Positions 18,501 through 27,223 of a DNA stretch of 64,000 nucleotides are shown here, in pieces. Within the stretch, counting starts at the first letter, position 1. Each line of letters opens with the position of its first letter. The stretch is taken from positions 8,592,061 to 8,656,060 of the forward strand of contig AP018172.1 in NCBI GenBank assembly GCA_002368175.1, written 5' to 3'. The DNA comes from Calothrix sp. NIES-2098. Its GTDB lineage: Bacteria > Cyanobacteriota > Cyanobacteriia > Cyanobacteriales > Nostocaceae. The position numbers were made by a program, and so were the translations under genes. The notes under the pieces are model-generated. The model was not told where the DNA came from. It worked only from the letters and a program-made list of their open reading frames with translations, and ran no database searches.

Positions 18501-19265
18501 ATTGTTCGGAATGGGGCAAAAATTGGTGTGGAAAGTTTAGGCCAGGGAAATGCAGGCAATTTGAAAGTCGTTGCTAACTCTATCCGGCTAGATAATCAAG
18601 GAAGCATATCTGCTGCTACTACATCTGGTGAAGGTGGCAACATTTCTCTGCAAACACATTCCTTACTGATGCGTCATAACAGTCAGATATCTGCTACTGC
18701 TGGTGGAAATGCTAACGGGGGCAATATCAACATTACTGGCTTTAGCCCTACCAACTTTGTGGCCTTGCTGGAAGGCAGTAAGATTACAGCCGATGCTTTT
18801 CAGGGGGCGGGAGGAAATATCAGCATCAATACCAGAGGATTCTTTGTCTGTCCGACTTGCCAAATTACTGCTAGTTCCCAACTGGGAGTTGCTGGACAAA
18901 TCAGCATTAATACACCAGAGGCAGAAAATAACTTTGAAGTTATTGATTTACCGCAAGAGGTAGCGAAACCAGAACAAGTAGTAGCGCAGGCTTGTCGCGC
19001 CTCCAGAAGAGAGAATGAAAGCGAATTTACGATAACTGGGCGCGGAGGCTTACCACCTCGACCCAGCGAACAGTTAAGTAGTGGTGCTTTGATTAGTTTT
19101 GAGCCTGCTGGTGCAAGTGCTGCTACCGAGGTGCAAAATAGCTCGCAACTACCGTTACCTGCAAGAGGTTGGTATGTGAACGCCCAAGGTGTGGTAGTTC
19201 TCGCCAGCCAAGCGCCTACTCCGAGTCCTTATGGTTCTGGGTTAAGTTCAGCTAATTGTCAATGA
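15594..19265 (+). CDS. Two-partner secretion exoprotein (filamentous haemagglutinin-type, TpsA)
   Basis: The 1223-residue protein starts with a signal peptide (ending GLAQ near residue 27) and a TPS domain. That domain carries the family words NPSGINFGANAQLNIGGSF and a gap-free beta-helical repeat pattern up to about residue 250. The rest is degenerate parallel beta-helix repeats rich in Gly, Asn, Ser and Thr (for example GGNIDIKAADSV, GAGKGGDITI-like units). The C-terminus has a CPTC pair and the GRGGLPPRP phrase shared with the second exoprotein at 59476. TPS exoproteins cross the outer membrane through a TpsB partner and act as adhesins or secreted effectors. The partner gene follows after 49 bp. 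The periodic DNA gives long antisense frames that are not genes. Confidence 0.92.
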   Translation: MKQVPRQIFCLSSAYICCLIAASPGLAQISSDNTLPGNISQSGNIFEITGGAQVGNNLFHSFREFSVPTGGEAFFNNATNLTNITNIISRVTGGSISNIDGLIRENYGANFILINPSGINFGANAQLNIGGSFLASTANSVKFADGAEFSATDTSVSPRLTISVPVGLQFGQNPQAIRLQGQGHNLSLERPIFSPFTRGSTTGLKVQPGNTLALVGGGIISEGGTLTAEGGRIDLGSVAGGLVSLNPSSQGWNLSYQGVTNFQDIALSQKALADTSGAGSGSIQLQGRNISLRDGSVALIQTQGAQAAGGINVNASESLALIGTTATGQISSNLFTETLGAGKSGDINVVTPRLLLQDGAAISAATYTPAPGGNIDIKAADSVQVIGFSSINPSRFSNITAATFGAGNAGTLTVTTQQLTALSGGNIASVTGGKDGIGSGGNVTVNASKLVELIGVTPFVFTPSQITAGTGGPGKAGSVTVNTERLVVKDGGRVDASTLASGPAGSVTINAKDAVEVSGTVPGSVNPSLIVSSANIVDPSLQQLLELPAVPSGNSGDVTINTGKLTVADGAELTVRNDGKGNAGTLQVNAGSVLLNSGGKITADNLGSGSGGNLRIETGKLTISDRAFLSASTFGNGTGGDINLRAADSVEMLGTGFEEMQGIFQVGALAGTLKPTDRGTGIFIETVGTGASGKLTIETPFLLMRNGAIVSNLTFSNGVGGNLNIRASELVEATGSAIQTGNTIGSTGTAGNIKIDTKQLRLQDGGNIVSATLGNGLGGNVEIKATDAVQIQRTPPTAAILTGIYTNTTFGTGKGGDITIDTGKLFIENGVIGSNTGASLPTLVIPFGGPGGNVIVNASDSVEIAGILPDPRFPSGLGTTGFSPSRSGDLTISTKKLILRDGADASTATLGAGQGGTLTVNASESIELSGTQIGNLTLGGLSAAAGRVNSPELKVTGASGDINLFTDKLIVRNGAKIGVESLGQGNAGNLKVVANSIRLDNQGSISAATTSGEGGNISLQTHSLLMRHNSQISATAGGNANGGNINITGFSPTNFVALLEGSKITADAFQGAGGNISINTRGFFVCPTCQITASSQLGVAGQISINTPEAENNFEVIDLPQEVAKPEQVVAQACRASRRENESEFTITGRGGLPPRPSEQLSSGALISFEPAGASAATEVQNSSQLPLPARGWYVNAQGVVVLASQAPTPSPYGSGLSSANCQ

Positions 19266-19314
19266 AATAGATTTTTTATGTCACGCCCAGCCGCGGAGTC
19301 GCAGAGAGAGAAGA

Positions 19315-21054
19315 ATGCAAGAGTGTAGTCTGAAATCTGGTGTTAGGTTGAGTGTTTTATATCCTTATCTGTTGTTCTTACTTGTGCTGTCTTCGACAAA
19401 CTCTGCTTACGCCCAGCCGAATCCTGTCACCCCCAAGCCTCCAGAACAACTTCCACCTAACCCCCTACCTCCAACAAACGCACCGATTGAGATACCGCCT
19501 TCAGCACCGCCAACGCCGGAGGAAGTGCAGGATATTCCAGGGACTATTACCGTGCAAAAGTTTGAGTTTGTGGGCAATACGGCATTTAGTCAAAGGGAGT
19601 TAGAATCTGCGATCGCCAATTTTACAGGCAAACCAATTACCTTTGCTGAACTACTCAAAGCTGCCAATCAAATTACCGAACTGTATGTAAAAAAGGGGTA
19701 CATCACTTCGGGAGCCTATATCCCAGCTCAAGAATTTCGTTCGGGGATCGTCAAAATTCAGGTAGTAGAAGGCAGTTTGGAAGATATTCAAGTTAATGTC
19801 ATCAAAGGACGATTGCATCCTAATTATGTGCGCAGTCGAATTGCGATCGCTACTGGCAAACCCCTGAATATCAATCGCTTACAAGAAGCTTTACAACTGC
19901 TGCAACTCAATCCTTTAATTGAAAGCTTAGATGCGGAATTGACTGCGGGTACTAGACCAGGTGTAAATTCCCTGACAGTTGCAGTTAAGGGTGCGAGAAC
20001 TTTTACTACTCAACTCAATCTGAATAATAACCGCAACCCCAGTGTTGGTAGTTTTGAGCGCGGGATTACAATATCAGAAGCTAGCTTGTTGGGATTAGGC
20101 GATCGCTTCACTTTTGCTTACAAAAATACTGATGGTAGCAATAGTTTTGAGGGTGGCTATATCCTACCAATCAATGCCCGCAATGGCAGTATTGGCTTTA
20201 ACTATCGCATTACCGACAATAGAATTATTGAACCTCCTTTTAACAATCTGGATATCGAAGTCAATTCTCGCGAGTTTGAATTGTCTTTTCGTCAGCCAGT
20301 GCTGCAAAAAGCCACACCAGAAGTTAGCCAAGAACTCACTCTAAGTCTCACCGCAGCTAGACGGGAAAGCAATTCTTCGATTCAAGGTGTGGATTTTCCT
20401 CTATTTCCTGGGGCTGATAACCAAGGAGAAACGCGCATATCTGAGTTGAGTTTTGCGCAAGAATGGCTACAGCGAAGTCGTCAGGAGGTGTTAGCAGCTC
20501 GTTCGGAGTTTAACCTGGGGGTTGGAGCCTTTAACGCCACGATTAATAACAACGAACCAGATAGCCGATATTTCCTTTGGCGGGGACAGCTAATATATTT
20601 GCGCCTCCTCAGTCAAGCAAAAGGACAAACTGCGATCGCTCCTACTCTGTTGTTGCGTTCTAATATGCAATTGGCAAGCGATTCTCTGCTTTCCATCGAA
20701 CAGTTTAGTTTAGGCGGTCAAGGAACAGTGCGGGGTTATCGCCAAGATGCTTTGCTTACCGATAATGGTATTTTTGCCTCCGCAGAATTGCGATTACCCA
20801 TTGCCCGTTTCCCCGAAGTGCAAGGAACTTTACAAGTCGCACCATTTATTGATATTGGCACTGTCTGGAACACGGGAAGAGAAAATCCCAAACCCAATAC
20901 CATTGCAGGTACGGGATTCGGGCTACTTTGGCAAATGGGCGATCGCTTTACAGCCCGCCTCGATTGGGGGATTCCTTTAGTAAGTATTGATTCTAGCAAG
21001 CGGACATGGCAAGAAAATGGCGTGTATTTTCAATTGGAGTATAAGGCGTTTTAA
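19315..21054 (+). CDS. ShlB/FhaC/HecB-type outer-membrane transporter (TpsB)
   Basis: The 579-residue product has a signal peptide (ending AYAQ near residue 34), a Pro-rich linker, and two POTRA domains (about 70-145 with VQKFEFVGNTAFSQRELE, and 147-220). A 16-strand beta-barrel follows, with the conserved loop-6 motif GGQGTVRGYR near residue 469 and a C-terminal aromatic residue (LEYKAF). It should export the adjacent TpsA protein across the outer membrane, recognising its TPS domain with the POTRAs. It lies between tpsA and a CHAT gene in one operon, with short spacers. The annotated start is an ATG after a purine-rich AGAGAGAAGA. Confidence 0.93.
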   Translation: MQECSLKSGVRLSVLYPYLLFLLVLSSTNSAYAQPNPVTPKPPEQLPPNPLPPTNAPIEIPPSAPPTPEEVQDIPGTITVQKFEFVGNTAFSQRELESAIANFTGKPITFAELLKAANQITELYVKKGYITSGAYIPAQEFRSGIVKIQVVEGSLEDIQVNVIKGRLHPNYVRSRIAIATGKPLNINRLQEALQLLQLNPLIESLDAELTAGTRPGVNSLTVAVKGARTFTTQLNLNNNRNPSVGSFERGITISEASLLGLGDRFTFAYKNTDGSNSFEGGYILPINARNGSIGFNYRITDNRIIEPPFNNLDIEVNSREFELSFRQPVLQKATPEVSQELTLSLTAARRESNSSIQGVDFPLFPGADNQGETRISELSFAQEWLQRSRQEVLAARSEFNLGVGAFNATINNNEPDSRYFLWRGQLIYLRLLSQAKGQTAIAPTLLLRSNMQLASDSLLSIEQFSLGGQGTVRGYRQDALLTDNGIFASAELRLPIARFPEVQGTLQVAPFIDIGTVWNTGRENPKPNTIAGTGFGLLWQMGDRFTARLDWGIPLVSIDSSKRTWQENGVYFQLEYKAF

Positions 21055-21131
21055 CAAGGGTCAAAAGTTAAACACAAAGGCACGAAGACACAAAGATAAA
21101 ACAAGATTTCTGATTAACTTTTGAATTTATT

Positions 21132-23828
21132 ATGATTTATAAAAAGTATCGTCGTTTATTGATATTCATCTTTTCAGGCTTATTGGGTCTGTTATCAAGT
21201 CTTAGTATTCCTGCTTGGTCGAATTCTTCTAGTTTACAAGTCACAGCCAGTCCTTTAGAGATAGCGAGGGAAGGGGAAAAACGCTACAATGCTGGAGAAT
21301 TGGAAGCAGCTATCAAGTTATGGCAAACAGCGGCTGAGGGTTATCAAAAAATTGGCGATCGCGAGGGTATAACTAAAAGCCTAATTAACAAGTCCCAAGC
21401 TTTGCAAGATTTAGGACTGTATCCCAAAGCTTGCAAGACCTTACTTCAAGCTTTAGAAGTTAAAAGTCCAGATTGTAGCCAAACCCAAATCGATAGCGTC
21501 TACAAAACCCTTGCAGAAAAACAAAATTCCCTTTCTTTAACTGAAGCGATTGGTTTGCAAAGCCTCGGTGATGTTCTGCGCAGACAAGGTTTATTACAAC
21601 AGTCTCAACAAATCTTGCAATTAAGTCTGTCATCAATTGCAGCATCGCCAGCGAAAAGTGCTGTCTTACTGAGTTTGGGTAACACCGAACGCACTTTCGG
21701 AAACCAAATTCGCGATCGCTGGGATTATGATGCAGTGACGGACATTATCGATCGCAAATCTCTGTCTGATGCGCTAGCACCTTACCAACAAGCTGTTAAC
21801 TACTATATTCAAGCAGTAAATATTGCATCAGCGCCAGCAATTCCCAAAATTCAAGCTCAACTCAATCACTTTCAGCTATTACTAGAAACGCAAAAATGGT
21901 GGCGCGAACAGACGCAACGCCGCATCGCTTCTTGGTCGAGATTTAATGAAGCTAAATTAATTCAAAGAGCAAAAGATTTTAGCTCTCAGTTAGAGTTACA
22001 ACTAAGTCAAGATACACAAAATTTGCAAAGTCAAATTACATCTAACCTGGCAAATCTTACACCCAGTCGCGCCGCAATTTACGCTCAGATTAATTTTGCT
22101 GAATCTTTGATGCAAAGCGCACAATTAAACCAGGTTGCACCGATATTAGAAAATGCGTTGCAACAGGCACGTACCTTAGGAGATAGACGAGCCGAAACCT
22201 ACACTCTAGGCTACTTGGGCAAACTCTACCATAAACAAGGGCAATTAGATCGAGCAACCAAACTGACTCAGCAAGCTTTAATCTTAGCTCAAGAACAAAA
22301 TATTACTGGGGACGCTAGGGAAATTATTTATCTTTGGCAATCGCAGTTAGGTAGTTTGCTCAGAAAACAGGGAGATGCCAAAGGAGCGATCGCAGCTTAC
22401 ACTGCCGCCTTTAATACGCTGCAATCTCTACGTAGCGATTTAAATGCTAACAATCAAGATGTGCAGTTTGACTTTCTCCAAGAAGTTAGACCTGTTTATT
22501 TAGAATTAGCAGATTTGCTATTGAAATCAAATCTAGGTGATGATGAATTAAATTCTTTGTTAGTCTTCGATCCGAGGATTAAACAAGAAAAGACGGAAAC
22601 GAAAAATTCTCAAAAACGTTTAGAGTTAGCCCGCCAGATTGTAGAATCTCTGCAATTAGCAGAACTAGATAACTTCTTTCAAGACCCTTGTTCGGAAACA
22701 GCAAATGTCGCAGTGCAAATTGATAATATTGATGCTAATGCGGCTGTTATCTATCCCATCGTTTTGCCAGATCGCTTAGAAGTTATCCTTTCCGTATCGG
22801 GGAAACCCTTGGAGTCTGTCAAAATTCCCATCAGCGAAAAGGAAGTTAATGAGACTTTAGATCGGCTGTACGATAATTTAGACAACCTGAGTATTAATAA
22901 CTCTGCACGTAATATTCTCTCGACTTCTAACCCCAATCCCAAAGAATTAGAAGAAAATCTTCAGACGCTATTACCAATTTTCCAAGAAGTTTATAACTGG
23001 CTGATTAAACCTTTTGAAACACTATTAGATAACAACCAAATCAAAAATTTAGTCTTTGTACTAAATGGCAGATTACAAAGAGTACCAATAGCTGCACTTT
23101 ACAATGGACAAAATTATCTAATTCAAAAATATAGCGTGGCGCTGGTTCCCAGCCTACAACTACTCGCGACAAAACGATTGCAAAGCAAACAACTAAAAGT
23201 TTTAGCTGCTGGCGTTAGCGAACAAGTTAAAATACAAGGAGAATTTTTTGCTGCACTAGTTAATGTGCCCAAGGAATTAGACCAAATTAAACAAACTTTT
23301 CCCGCCTCCCAAAAGCTGCTGAATCAAGAGTTTACCGCCAAAACTATTCAAAAACAGTTGAAATCAAATTTTCCCGTTGTCCACTTAGCAACGCATGGGT
23401 TATTTAGTTCTAATCCCCAGAAGAATTTTATTATTACAGGCGATGGTAAAAGCATCAGTATTAATGAGTTGAGTACTTTGCTCAGAGAACCAGGTACAAC
23501 TGTAGAATTATTGGTGCTGAGTGCTTGCGAAACTGCTACTGGCGATGAACGCGCCGTTTTAGGCTTGGCGGGAATGGCTGTGCGATCGGGCGCACGCAGT
23601 ACTCTAGCTACACTCTGGCCTGTAAGCGATGCTTCAACTGCGCAATTCATGGGTGAATTTTACCAAAATCTGAAACAGCCAGGGGGGAAACAAGCAGATG
23701 CTTTGAGGAAGGCACAACTCTCGCTGTTGGAATCTTTGAAGCTGAATCCGCCTTTTCAGGAGTTGCAGAATTTACCACCTCATCCTTATTATTGGGCACC
23801 TTACGTTTTAGTGGGTAATTGGCAATAG
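21132..23828 (+). CDS. Exported TPR-CHAT domain protein (caspase-like peptidase fold)
   Basis: At 898 residues it has an N-terminal signal peptide (hydrophobic LLIFIFSGLLGLLSSL), TPR-like repeats (about 45-460, for example GDREGITKSLINKSQALQ and AYTLGYLGKLYHKQGQLD-like units) and a C-terminal CHAT domain (about 560-898). The cysteine-peptidase dyad is visible as His in VVHLATHGLF and Cys in VLSACETATG, followed by the conserved GLAGMAVRSGARSTLATLW. CHAT proteins are separase/caspase-like, and those next to TPS operons are frequent in cyanobacteria. The 77-bp spacing indicates cotranscription with tpsA-tpsB. The signal peptide implies periplasmic action, possibly maturation of the exoprotein (inference). 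Confidence 0.88.
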   Translation: MIYKKYRRLLIFIFSGLLGLLSSLSIPAWSNSSSLQVTASPLEIAREGEKRYNAGELEAAIKLWQTAAEGYQKIGDREGITKSLINKSQALQDLGLYPKACKTLLQALEVKSPDCSQTQIDSVYKTLAEKQNSLSLTEAIGLQSLGDVLRRQGLLQQSQQILQLSLSSIAASPAKSAVLLSLGNTERTFGNQIRDRWDYDAVTDIIDRKSLSDALAPYQQAVNYYIQAVNIASAPAIPKIQAQLNHFQLLLETQKWWREQTQRRIASWSRFNEAKLIQRAKDFSSQLELQLSQDTQNLQSQITSNLANLTPSRAAIYAQINFAESLMQSAQLNQVAPILENALQQARTLGDRRAETYTLGYLGKLYHKQGQLDRATKLTQQALILAQEQNITGDAREIIYLWQSQLGSLLRKQGDAKGAIAAYTAAFNTLQSLRSDLNANNQDVQFDFLQEVRPVYLELADLLLKSNLGDDELNSLLVFDPRIKQEKTETKNSQKRLELARQIVESLQLAELDNFFQDPCSETANVAVQIDNIDANAAVIYPIVLPDRLEVILSVSGKPLESVKIPISEKEVNETLDRLYDNLDNLSINNSARNILSTSNPNPKELEENLQTLLPIFQEVYNWLIKPFETLLDNNQIKNLVFVLNGRLQRVPIAALYNGQNYLIQKYSVALVPSLQLLATKRLQSKQLKVLAAGVSEQVKIQGEFFAALVNVPKELDQIKQTFPASQKLLNQEFTAKTIQKQLKSNFPVVHLATHGLFSSNPQKNFIITGDGKSISINELSTLLREPGTTVELLVLSACETATGDERAVLGLAGMAVRSGARSTLATLWPVSDASTAQFMGEFYQNLKQPGGKQADALRKAQLSLLESLKLNPPFQELQNLPPHPYYWAPYVLVGNWQ

Positions 23829-23888
23829 AAGAAAGGTATTAGTTAATAATTAGGACACAAGCAAGCTACTGTATTCAACAAGTTCTTT

Positions 23889-24563
23889 ATGAATTCCTCC
23901 AGCCGTCATCCGCAAACTATTCTATTTCTCGCTGCTAATCCTAAAGACACCACTCGTTTACGGCTCGATCAAGAGTTGCGGGATATTGGGGAAGGACTGC
24001 AACGCGCTCAAAAGCGTGACCAATTTAAGTTAGAACAACGGTTGGCGGTTCGTCCGCGTGATATTCAACGAGCTATGCTCGATGTGAATCCACAGATTAT
24101 CCATTTTTCTGGACATGGAACAGGAGACAAAGGACTTGTCTTTGAAGATGAAATTGGCAACGCCAAGCTTGTGGATGGGGACGCATTAGCAGGGCTATTT
24201 GAACTTTTTGCTGACCAAATTCGCTGTGTTGTACTCAACGGCTGTTATTCAGAAGTGCAAGCAAAAGCGATCGCTCAACACATTGACTATGTGATTGGCA
24301 TGAATCAGGCAATTGGCGATCGCGCGGCGATTGAGTTTGCGGTAGGGTTCTACGATGCGCTAGGGGCAGGTCGTCCCATCGAGTTTGCCTATAAACTGGG
24401 GTGTGCAGCAATTCGGATGGCAGGTGTTGCAGAACATTTAACCCCAGTTCTGCTAACAAAATCCACGTTTGGGGATGCGACAATTCAACCAGCTCTGGTG
24501 CTGTGCCATCAGTTCCCCAAGCTTCTGTTGAGCAACCGCAGAATACACCTATTGATGTTTTGA
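23889..24563 (+). CDS. CHAT-domain effector, 5' part of a frameshifted CHAT-TIR gene
   Basis: The first about 190 residues form a compact CHAT domain: strand TILFLAANP, His76 in IIHFSGHG and Cys119 in VVLNGCYS, then YVIGMNQAIGD and FAYKLGC. It is homologous over this length to the second CHAT gene at 31723. After EHLTPVLL (about residue 190) the frame runs into unrelated residues and stops at 24563. The TIR-coding frame overlapping from 24401 continues with a natural Ser/Pro/Gln linker. One extra base between about 24457 and 24490, for example in the AAAA at 24458-24461 or GGGG at 24471-24474, would fuse both into one protein. There is no signal peptide, so the product is cytoplasmic. It is the first gene of the effector/ATPase cluster and lies 60 bp after the previous gene. 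Confidence 0.8.
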   Translation: MNSSSRHPQTILFLAANPKDTTRLRLDQELRDIGEGLQRAQKRDQFKLEQRLAVRPRDIQRAMLDVNPQIIHFSGHGTGDKGLVFEDEIGNAKLVDGDALAGLFELFADQIRCVVLNGCYSEVQAKAIAQHIDYVIGMNQAIGDRAAIEFAVGFYDALGAGRPIEFAYKLGCAAIRMAGVAEHLTPVLLTKSTFGDATIQPALVLCHQFPKLLLSNRRIHLLMF

Positions 24564-25000
24564 TCTCCTATTCTCATAAAGATGACGACCTAAGGGAAGA
24601 ATTAGTCACCCAGCTTGCTAACCTTAGAAGGCAGGGTAAAATTACTGCTTGGCATGATCGCGCGATCGAAGCAGGGGAAGAATGGGAAACTCAAATAAAA
24701 CAGCGCCTGCAATCTGCTCGCATTATTCTACTGCTAATAAGTCCCCCCTTCATGGCATCAGACTACTGCTATGACGTTGAGATGCAGCAGGCAATCCAGC
24801 GACACAATGCAGGTACAGCAAGGGTGATTCCCATTATTCTGCGACCTTGCGATTGGCAAGATTCACCATTCAGTAAACTTCAGGTTTTGCCAAAAGATGC
24901 CAAGCCCGTGACACAGTGGAGCGATCGCGATGCCGCGTTTGTGAATGTAGTCGAAGGGATTCGTAAGGCTGTTAACTCCCTCACAAATGGATCAAAATAG
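24401..25000 (+). CDS. TIR domain, 3' part of the frameshifted CHAT-TIR gene
   Basis: From about codon 33 this frame encodes a Ser/Pro/Gln linker (SSGAVPSVPQASVEQPQ) and then a full TIR domain: IDVLISYSHKDDDLREEL, ITAWHDRAIEAGEEW and IILLLISPPFMASDYC. The glutamate of the catalytic motif is present (DYCYDVEM, Glu127 counted from 24401). Bacterial TIR domains with this Glu often cleave NAD+ or make signalling derivatives. The GTG at 24401 has no ribosome-binding site and its first 30 residues look like an out-of-frame read-through of the CHAT domain. An independent start is therefore doubtful. It is either dead, expressed by frameshifting, or interrupted by a sequencing error. Confidence 0.75.
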   Translation: MCSNSDGRCCRTFNPSSANKIHVWGCDNSTSSGAVPSVPQASVEQPQNTPIDVLISYSHKDDDLREELVTQLANLRRQGKITAWHDRAIEAGEEWETQIKQRLQSARIILLLISPPFMASDYCYDVEMQQAIQRHNAGTARVIPIILRPCDWQDSPFSKLQVLPKDAKPVTQWSDRDAAFVNVVEGIRKAVNSLTNGSK

Positions 25001-25259
25001 TAGAGACTATCCAAAGTAGTTGAGTAGTCTGTAAACGCAGAGTCATAACTGTTTATAGGCAGAATTCAAAATATTTCTACTCAGTTTGTTTGTCATTGCC
25101 AAATGATGATATTGATCTCGATTTAAAAATACTTTAATAACTTTTTTAGTATGTTCTTCAACATGAAGCAATTTTTCCCTGGCCGCGATTTATTTTTGCA
25201 ACCAATATGGATGGTAGAATCCAAACTAGGTTAACTATTTTAGAAATTCAGGAGAATAT

Positions 25260-26285
25260 ATGCCTTCTCTTAAACGTTTGGAGGCAAAATGCGAAGACTT
25301 GGAAGAGGAATATGAAGAAGTTCGTAAAAAGTTGAAATGGTTTAAGAAAGAACGAAACCTCAAAACTGACTCGGAAGCGAAATATGAACTTGATCAACGA
25401 ATACAAGAATATGAAGAAAGATTGCAAAATATAGACGAAGAACTTGACGAGTTAGAAACGCAAATTAATCAATCTAAACAAGCGGGAAACTCTAACTTAG
25501 AAAAATACTCAAACGTGGATTATTTATATAAATCATTATTGAAGTTAGGATACTGGGAACAGCACAACCTCTTTGAAGAGATTGCTGGTAAATATTCTTA
25601 TGGTGTATTTTTGATTCAAGGACCTACCAAGGAATATGGTCAAAGATGGTTACTCAATCGCTTGGCTGCGATTATCCCCAGTAGTTTAGAGGGCAGAAAT
25701 ATTATTGTTGATTTAAATCGAACTTCATCAAGAACAGACATTTCAGCAATTTGGGCAGAATTTGCAGATCGAATTGGTTTATTAGAAAATAGCTCACCTG
25801 CTGAAATTGCTAGCAAAATTTGTGATTTATGGAAAACACAAAATGTTATAATTGCGTTTAATAACGTTGATGAAACTATTAAAGAAAACCTGTCTGACTT
25901 ATTAAACGATTTTTGGAAATTACTCACTCAAAAATTCCTAGAATTTAAGAATCAACAAAATAAATTTAAACTATTTATCTTCCTTCTAGATTATCAAGGT
26001 GTAGTCGCTCGGTGGAATGTCGGTTTTGTCGAGAATTATCATTCAGATTGGCAACCGATTTACCCTCTGGGATTACCTTTGATCGATCCATTTTCAGAGG
26101 AAGAGTTACGGGATTGGTTAAATTATCAGAGCGATTTCTTACCTCCAGCTATCTCTGCTAATAAGGCAGAAACCGTTAAAGTGCTTTTAGAGAAGCAAGG
26201 AATTCCAATACCAACTCTACGAAAAGTTTGCAATCTTTGTGGTTGTAGTTTGTCTGAACAGGAGGGTAAGTGGTTACACCTTTAA
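25260..26285 (+). CDS. Coiled-coil protein with degenerate STAND-like (iSTAND) domain
   Basis: The first about 75 residues form a highly charged helical hairpin (DLEEEYEEVRKKLKWFKKER, KTDSEAKYELDQRIQEYEER). It is about 70 percent identical to the C-terminus of the CHAT protein at 31723. Residues about 85-335 have a P-loop NTPase layout, but the Walker A equivalent reads IQGPTKEYGQRWLLNRL, without GK(S/T), and the Walker B region reads VIIAFNNVDE. This matches the inactive STAND type described in predicted bacterial conflict systems. A Leu/Pro-rich C-terminus follows. The ATG is preceded by AGGAG. The end overlaps the MoxR gene start by 16 bp, so they are coupled. It is probably a sensor or switch linking ATPase partners to CHAT effectors. 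Confidence 0.7.
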   Translation: MPSLKRLEAKCEDLEEEYEEVRKKLKWFKKERNLKTDSEAKYELDQRIQEYEERLQNIDEELDELETQINQSKQAGNSNLEKYSNVDYLYKSLLKLGYWEQHNLFEEIAGKYSYGVFLIQGPTKEYGQRWLLNRLAAIIPSSLEGRNIIVDLNRTSSRTDISAIWAEFADRIGLLENSSPAEIASKICDLWKTQNVIIAFNNVDETIKENLSDLLNDFWKLLTQKFLEFKNQQNKFKLFIFLLDYQGVVARWNVGFVENYHSDWQPIYPLGLPLIDPFSEEELRDWLNYQSDFLPPAISANKAETVKVLLEKQGIPIPTLRKVCNLCGCSLSEQEGKWLHL

Positions 26286-27223
26286 ATTCTGATCGCCTGG
26301 AGTATACAGGTAGTAAACAACCGAAACAAGGAGACAGTTACAAAGGTAAGCTCATCTACCCTTACTTGCCTAGTCAAGAATTAGTGGATGTTGTGAATCT
26401 AGCGATTTACTTAGGTCGTCCATTATTACTCAAAGGAGAACCTGGATGTGGGAAAACCCAATTAGCTCTTGCAGTCGCTTATGAATTAGGGTTAGATTTT
26501 GAGGCTTGGTATGTAAAATCCACAAGTCGAGCCAAGGATGGATTATATGTTTATGATACCATTGGGCGGCTGCGAGATGCTCAATTAGCCGCATCCGGTT
26601 CTTTAACTATTGAAGATAAGCAACGCTTTAACGATCCAAATTCTTATATCCGTCTTGGACCATTAGGGCGAGCTTTTATAAATCCAAAGCGCACAGTAGT
26701 TTTAATTGATGAGATTGACAAAGCTGACATTGATTTTCCCAATGATTTATTGCTGGAACTTGATGAGCAACTAATCAAGATTGAAGAAGTAAGAGAAAAC
26801 GGGAGAGAAAAGGAAATTAAGGCAGTTAATCCACCAATTGTTTTCATCACTAGTAATGATGAGAAAGATCTACCTGATGCTTTTTTGCGTCGGTGTTTAT
26901 TTTACCGCATCAATTTTCCCAGTTATCAGCAAATTGTTCAAATTGTCAAAAATCGCTTCCCAGATATTGCGGATGAATTGGTAGACACAGCCGTTTCTCG
27001 ATTTATGGAATTACGTGAAACTCTCTATGGCGAAACAGGAAAATTCAGTAAGAATGTAAGTACCAGTGAATTACTCGATTGGATTAAGATCCTGAAGCGA
27101 GATTCGCTGCCAGAGTCCTTAAAAAAGTTATCAGGAGATAATCGCCTGCCTTACTTAGAAGTATTACTCAAAAGTTGGGATGCTCATGTGAATTACTTGA
27201 GGCTCAGTAGCGATCGTGAATGA
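26270..27223 (+). CDS. MoxR-family AAA+ ATPase
   Basis: The 317-residue protein has an intact AAA+ core: Walker A GEPGCGKT (Lys62), Walker B VVLIDEIDKAD, sensor 1 VFITSND and the arginine-finger region DAFLRRC. The region after Walker A (STSRAKDGLYVYDTIGRLRD) is typical of MoxR ATPases paired with vWA proteins. The GTG start lies 4 bases after GGAGG and inside the end of the upstream gene. Its own stop overlaps the next gene by 8 bases. MoxR ATPases act as chaperone-like remodelers with vWA partners, and the vWA gene follows directly. No membrane segment is present, so it is cytoplasmic. Confidence 0.9.
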   Translation: MVTPLNSDRLEYTGSKQPKQGDSYKGKLIYPYLPSQELVDVVNLAIYLGRPLLLKGEPGCGKTQLALAVAYELGLDFEAWYVKSTSRAKDGLYVYDTIGRLRDAQLAASGSLTIEDKQRFNDPNSYIRLGPLGRAFINPKRTVVLIDEIDKADIDFPNDLLLELDEQLIKIEEVRENGREKEIKAVNPPIVFITSNDEKDLPDAFLRRCLFYRINFPSYQQIVQIVKNRFPDIADELVDTAVSRFMELRETLYGETGKFSKNVSTSELLDWIKILKRDSLPESLKKLSGDNRLPYLEVLLKSWDAHVNYLRLSSDRE

